Shown here one piece after another: positions 4,895-6,662 of a stretch of DNA of 6,662 nucleotides. The first letter of the stretch is position 1. Each line of letters starts with the position of its first letter. The DNA comes from Clostridiales bacterium. Lineage in GTDB: Bacteria > Bacillota_A > Clostridia > Peptostreptococcales > Anaerovoracaceae. The notes below the pieces were generated by a model, which saw only the letters and a program-made list of their open reading frames with translations, was not told the origin of the DNA and ran no database searches. A program made the translations under genes and the position numbers. The DNA is taken from contig JAILFI010000055.1 in assembly GCA_024697655.1 (NCBI GenBank), forward strand, positions 1-6,662, in the 5' to 3' direction.

Positions 4895-6451
4895 TTACTG
4901 CTTTGTAAATTTCAGCTCTGACAGCCAGCCGTCCCTGGTGTAAAGCGTCAGCTCATCACCGGCCAGATTCAGGACGGGGAAGACCTCCACCGCGGTGTAT
5001 TCTTCGGTTTCAAGATCCTCGCGCATCCAGGTCATATACCAGCCCATGCCGTTCACATCGTTGTACAGGCTGCCCTCTCCGGAATAACCGCCGTGTATAT
5101 AGTTGAATGTCTCCGCAGCGGCATCGATACAGAGAGAACTGCTGCCGTCGAGCCAGACGCCGTCCATGCCCGCGAGGCCGTACGGATTCATCGTCATGTC
5201 ATCAAAATCTATTTTGAAGACATGGCCGTCCAGAGAGTCCGTATTCTCATCGGGCATCACGTCTTCCAGGGAGAGCAATATCGTATCCTCATCATCCTGC
5301 TTGACCAGAGTATAAAAGCAGTTGTCATAATTGATACTGCGCGTCGGGCCGCCGTCTATGACCTGGTACATGCCGGCCCCCACGCGGCCCTCCGGCGACT
5401 GCAGCTGATATAGCTCCGCCTCGGAACTGAACAGAATAAGATAGCCCTCGTCGTCCTTGTAGTACCAGTCCAGGCTGGATACAGGATCATCGGAAAAATC
5501 CCAGCCGGCGGAGGGAGCCGAAGAAATATCCTCGCTCTGCGGCTCGTCCGGGTATGGCCCCGGGTCCGCGAAGGGATCAAAATCCGGAGGCAGCTGCGAA
5601 CTGTCGTATGCATCAGCAGCGGCGGCTGCCGCCGCACCGGCGCCTGCACCTGTATCCGCCCCTTCCCGCACCAGATCCACATTCATGATCTCAAACAGGC
5701 TGGGCTGGAGGCAGATGGAGTTTTCATCATCCACCGCAATGTAGTAATCAAAGGATCGTGTTTCCCCGGAATCGGGATCAGTGTACGGGACAGTGAAGAA
5801 CCATCCGGCGCCATTGTTTTGATTGACCAGAGGTCCGTATTCGTAGTCCTCTTCGGTCTCCAGGCCGAACTCATCATCCTCGATTTCCAGCACAACACCG
5901 TTTTCATTTTTCCAGACGCCCTGCAGCTGGTCCAGCGTGATCATCTGTATCTCGGCGGAGTCATCCCTGCGGTAGATGAGATCGTCCAGGGTATCGACCT
6001 CTTCGGTGCAGCGCGCCCTGCTCTCCTCCGTCATCCGGAAACAGAGCGTATCGTCGTCCTGGCAAATGATCTGATATTCATAATCAAGATAGGTGAGAGT
6101 ACCGGAGACCTCCGGATCATCTTCAACACAGGCAAGCGGTCCGTCACCGAAACGTTTGGTCGCCGTCCGCAGCACATAGGACTGCTCCGCCGGTTTCATG
6201 GTAACTATATAGCCCGCGTCGCACATCCAGGTGCCCGTCAGCCCGTCGGCGGACACATGGACCGGAGAGGGCCCTTTGGACTCCTGGCCTCCGCTGCTGC
6301 CCGCCTGTCCCGGGGCGCCCTGTCCTGCAGATTCCTGTTCCGCAGTCTCCCTGGCCGCGGGCGATGTCTCCGTTCCTCCTCCGCATCCGCTCAGCGTCAG
6401 GGCCAATGCCGCCGCCACCGCAAAGCCAGATATCAGGATATCCTTTTTCAT
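4895..6451 (-). CDS. Predicted surface lipoprotein with A-B-linker-A-B modules (lipoprotein 1)
   Basis: Unrecognised 518-aa paralogue of the downstream protein, first gene of the operon. The signal peptide closely resembles its neighbour's (MKKDIL start, Ala/Leu-rich core, lipobox LSGC with Cys23 followed by Gly-Gly-Gly). Residues 24-66 are a Gly/Ser/Gln/Glu linker. Modules: A1 about 69-164, B1 173-262, A2 326-418, B2 425-516. A motifs are at Tyr92-Gly104 and Tyr348-Gly360. B motifs are at 205-221 (NQNNGAGWF) and 459-475 (NDVNGMGWY). A2 is closest to A1 of lipoprotein 2, sharing a DEGY.LIL segment and SPxGRxGxG or TPxGRxGxG. The A-B pairs are separated by a linker at 264-323 containing a seven-residue polyalanine run (273-279) and the segment FDPFADPGPY, which resembles the repeated Asp-Pro-Gly motif in lipoprotein 3. 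AAGGAGG (complement of 6458-6464) is six nt before the ATG and fixes the start. Surface location is predicted; no enzyme or transporter motif is seen. Confidence 0.9.
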   Translation of the reverse strand: MKKDILISGFAVAAALALTLSGCGGGTETSPAARETAEQESAGQGAPGQAGSSGGQESKGPSPVHVSADGLTGTWMCDAGYIVTMKPAEQSYVLRTATKRFGDGPLACVEDDPEVSGTLTYLDYEYQIICQDDDTLCFRMTEESRARCTEEVDTLDDLIYRRDDSAEIQMITLDQLQGVWKNENGVVLEIEDDEFGLETEEDYEYGPLVNQNNGAGWFFTVPYTDPDSGETRSFDYYIAVDDENSICLQPSLFEIMNVDLVREGADTGAGAGAAAAAAADAYDSSQLPPDFDPFADPGPYPDEPQSEDISSAPSAGWDFSDDPVSSLDWYYKDDEGYLILFSSEAELYQLQSPEGRVGAGMYQVIDGGPTRSINYDNCFYTLVKQDDEDTILLSLEDVMPDENTDSLDGHVFKIDFDDMTMNPYGLAGMDGVWLDGSSSLCIDAAAETFNYIHGGYSGEGSLYNDVNGMGWYMTWMREDLETEEYTAVEVFPVLNLAGDELTLYTRDGWLSELKFTKQ

Positions 6452-6496
6452 ATGAAGCCTCCTTCCCGGACCCTGGAAAATTGTAAGTACAACTTT

Positions 6497-6505
6497 ATCG
6501 TATCA
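6497..6505 (-). promoter_or_regulatory. Candidate extended -10 promoter element of the lipoprotein 1-2 operon
   Basis: Read on the minus strand this is TGATACGAT followed by AAA, fitting TGnTAnnnT. It predicts transcription from about 6490 and a 39-nt leader. No good -35 is present. Just upstream, on the minus strand, GCACTG occurs twice with an eight-base period (complement of 6506-6511 and 6514-6519), and an inverted repeat ATACC-N7-GGTAT spans 6523-6539. Both lie where a regulator could act. Confidence 0.5.
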
Positions 6506-6569
6506 CAGTGCTCCAGTGCATCATACCGTCCTTTGGTATAGTTTTTCTCCTGCCGGCCTTCGCTCCTCC

Positions 6570-6582
6570 ATACTTTAAGTAT
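6570..6582. promoter_or_regulatory. Inverted repeat ATACTT-T-AAGTAT next to a poly-A/T tract
   Basis: A perfect six-base inverted repeat with a single central base adjoins a 16-base T-rich tract (6583-6598 on the + strand). On the minus strand this gives an A-rich stretch ahead of TATACT (complement of 6578-6583), a possible alternative -10 with no -35. It could be an operator, an UP-like element or a second weak promoter. Confidence 0.3.
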
Positions 6583-6637
6583 ACTTTTTCTTTTTTTTAA
6601 ACATTCTCTCACCATCCTGGTGTATTCTATATATAGA

Positions 6638-6661
6638 GTACCGCCGCCGGGGCGGCGGTAC
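6638..6661. terminator. GC-rich perfect hairpin at the window edge, possible terminator
   Basis: GTACCGCCGCC and GGCGGCGGTAC form an 11-base perfect inverted repeat around GG. The stability is typical of an intrinsic terminator stem. On the minus strand it is followed by TCTATATATAG rather than a T-run. On the + strand the bases after it lie outside the window. It probably belongs to a neighbouring gene beyond 6662 and separates it from the lipoprotein operon. Confidence 0.45.
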
Positions 6662-6662
6662 C

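Larger units (their letters stand above)
6465..6662. other. Non-coding upstream region of the lipoprotein operon
   Basis: No supported gene lies here. Besides the promoter element and hairpin listed separately, it holds a CACCA-TCC-TGGTG dyad (6610-6622) and a near-perfect 20-bp palindrome GTATTCTATA/TATAGAGTAC with one mismatch (6622-6641). The stretch is AT-rich compared with the coding regions, as expected of a regulatory region. Confidence 0.6.

Noticed and set aside
6522..6572. A 16-codon open frame on the minus strand upstream of lipoprotein 1
   Set aside because: There is no SD before its ATG, and it is short and simple enough to occur by chance in a promoter region.

Overview
The window looks like a chromosomal segment of a moderately GC-rich Gram-positive anaerobe, most likely a clostridial (Lachnospiraceae-like) Firmicute. 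The evidence is a Firmicutes-type PTS Enzyme I, strong AGGAGG-type ribosome binding sites before every gene, lipobox signal peptides and compact intrinsic terminators. The genus assignment is inference; no marker gene here settles it.

Layout: positions 1-81 hold the end of an upstream region, closed by a strong hairpin terminator. ptsI (129-1775, + strand) follows and encodes a complete PEP-protein phosphotransferase Enzyme I, the energy-coupling protein of the sugar phosphotransferase system. A bidirectional hairpin terminator (1790-1834) separates it from three convergent minus-strand genes, each predicted to encode a surface lipoprotein. In transcription order these are lipoprotein 1 (6451-4895, 518 aa), lipoprotein 2 (4882-3449, 477 aa, only 12 nt downstream) and lipoprotein 3 (3320-1854, 488 aa). 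The outer 200 bp (6465-6662) is a non-coding promoter region with several inverted repeats.

The part worth attention is the lipoprotein locus. Lipoproteins 1 and 2 are paralogues, and each appears to be built as A-B-A-B from two alternating modules of about 90 residues. Lipoprotein 3 has an unrelated globular domain and then a 207-residue tail that contains no Lys, Arg or His and is about one quarter Tyr and over one third Asp/Glu. That tail carries two copies of a 44-45 residue Trp/Tyr/Asp repeat and ends in pentapeptide repeats. Its Asp-Pro-Gly motif recurs in the central linker of lipoprotein 1, and the two transcription units share an identical 9-nt extended -10-like element at nearly the same distance from their start codons. 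Together these suggest a co-evolved, co-regulated set of surface proteins of unknown function. I see no enzyme motif, transporter component or toxin/immunity signature in them. Nothing links their function to ptsI apart from adjacency.
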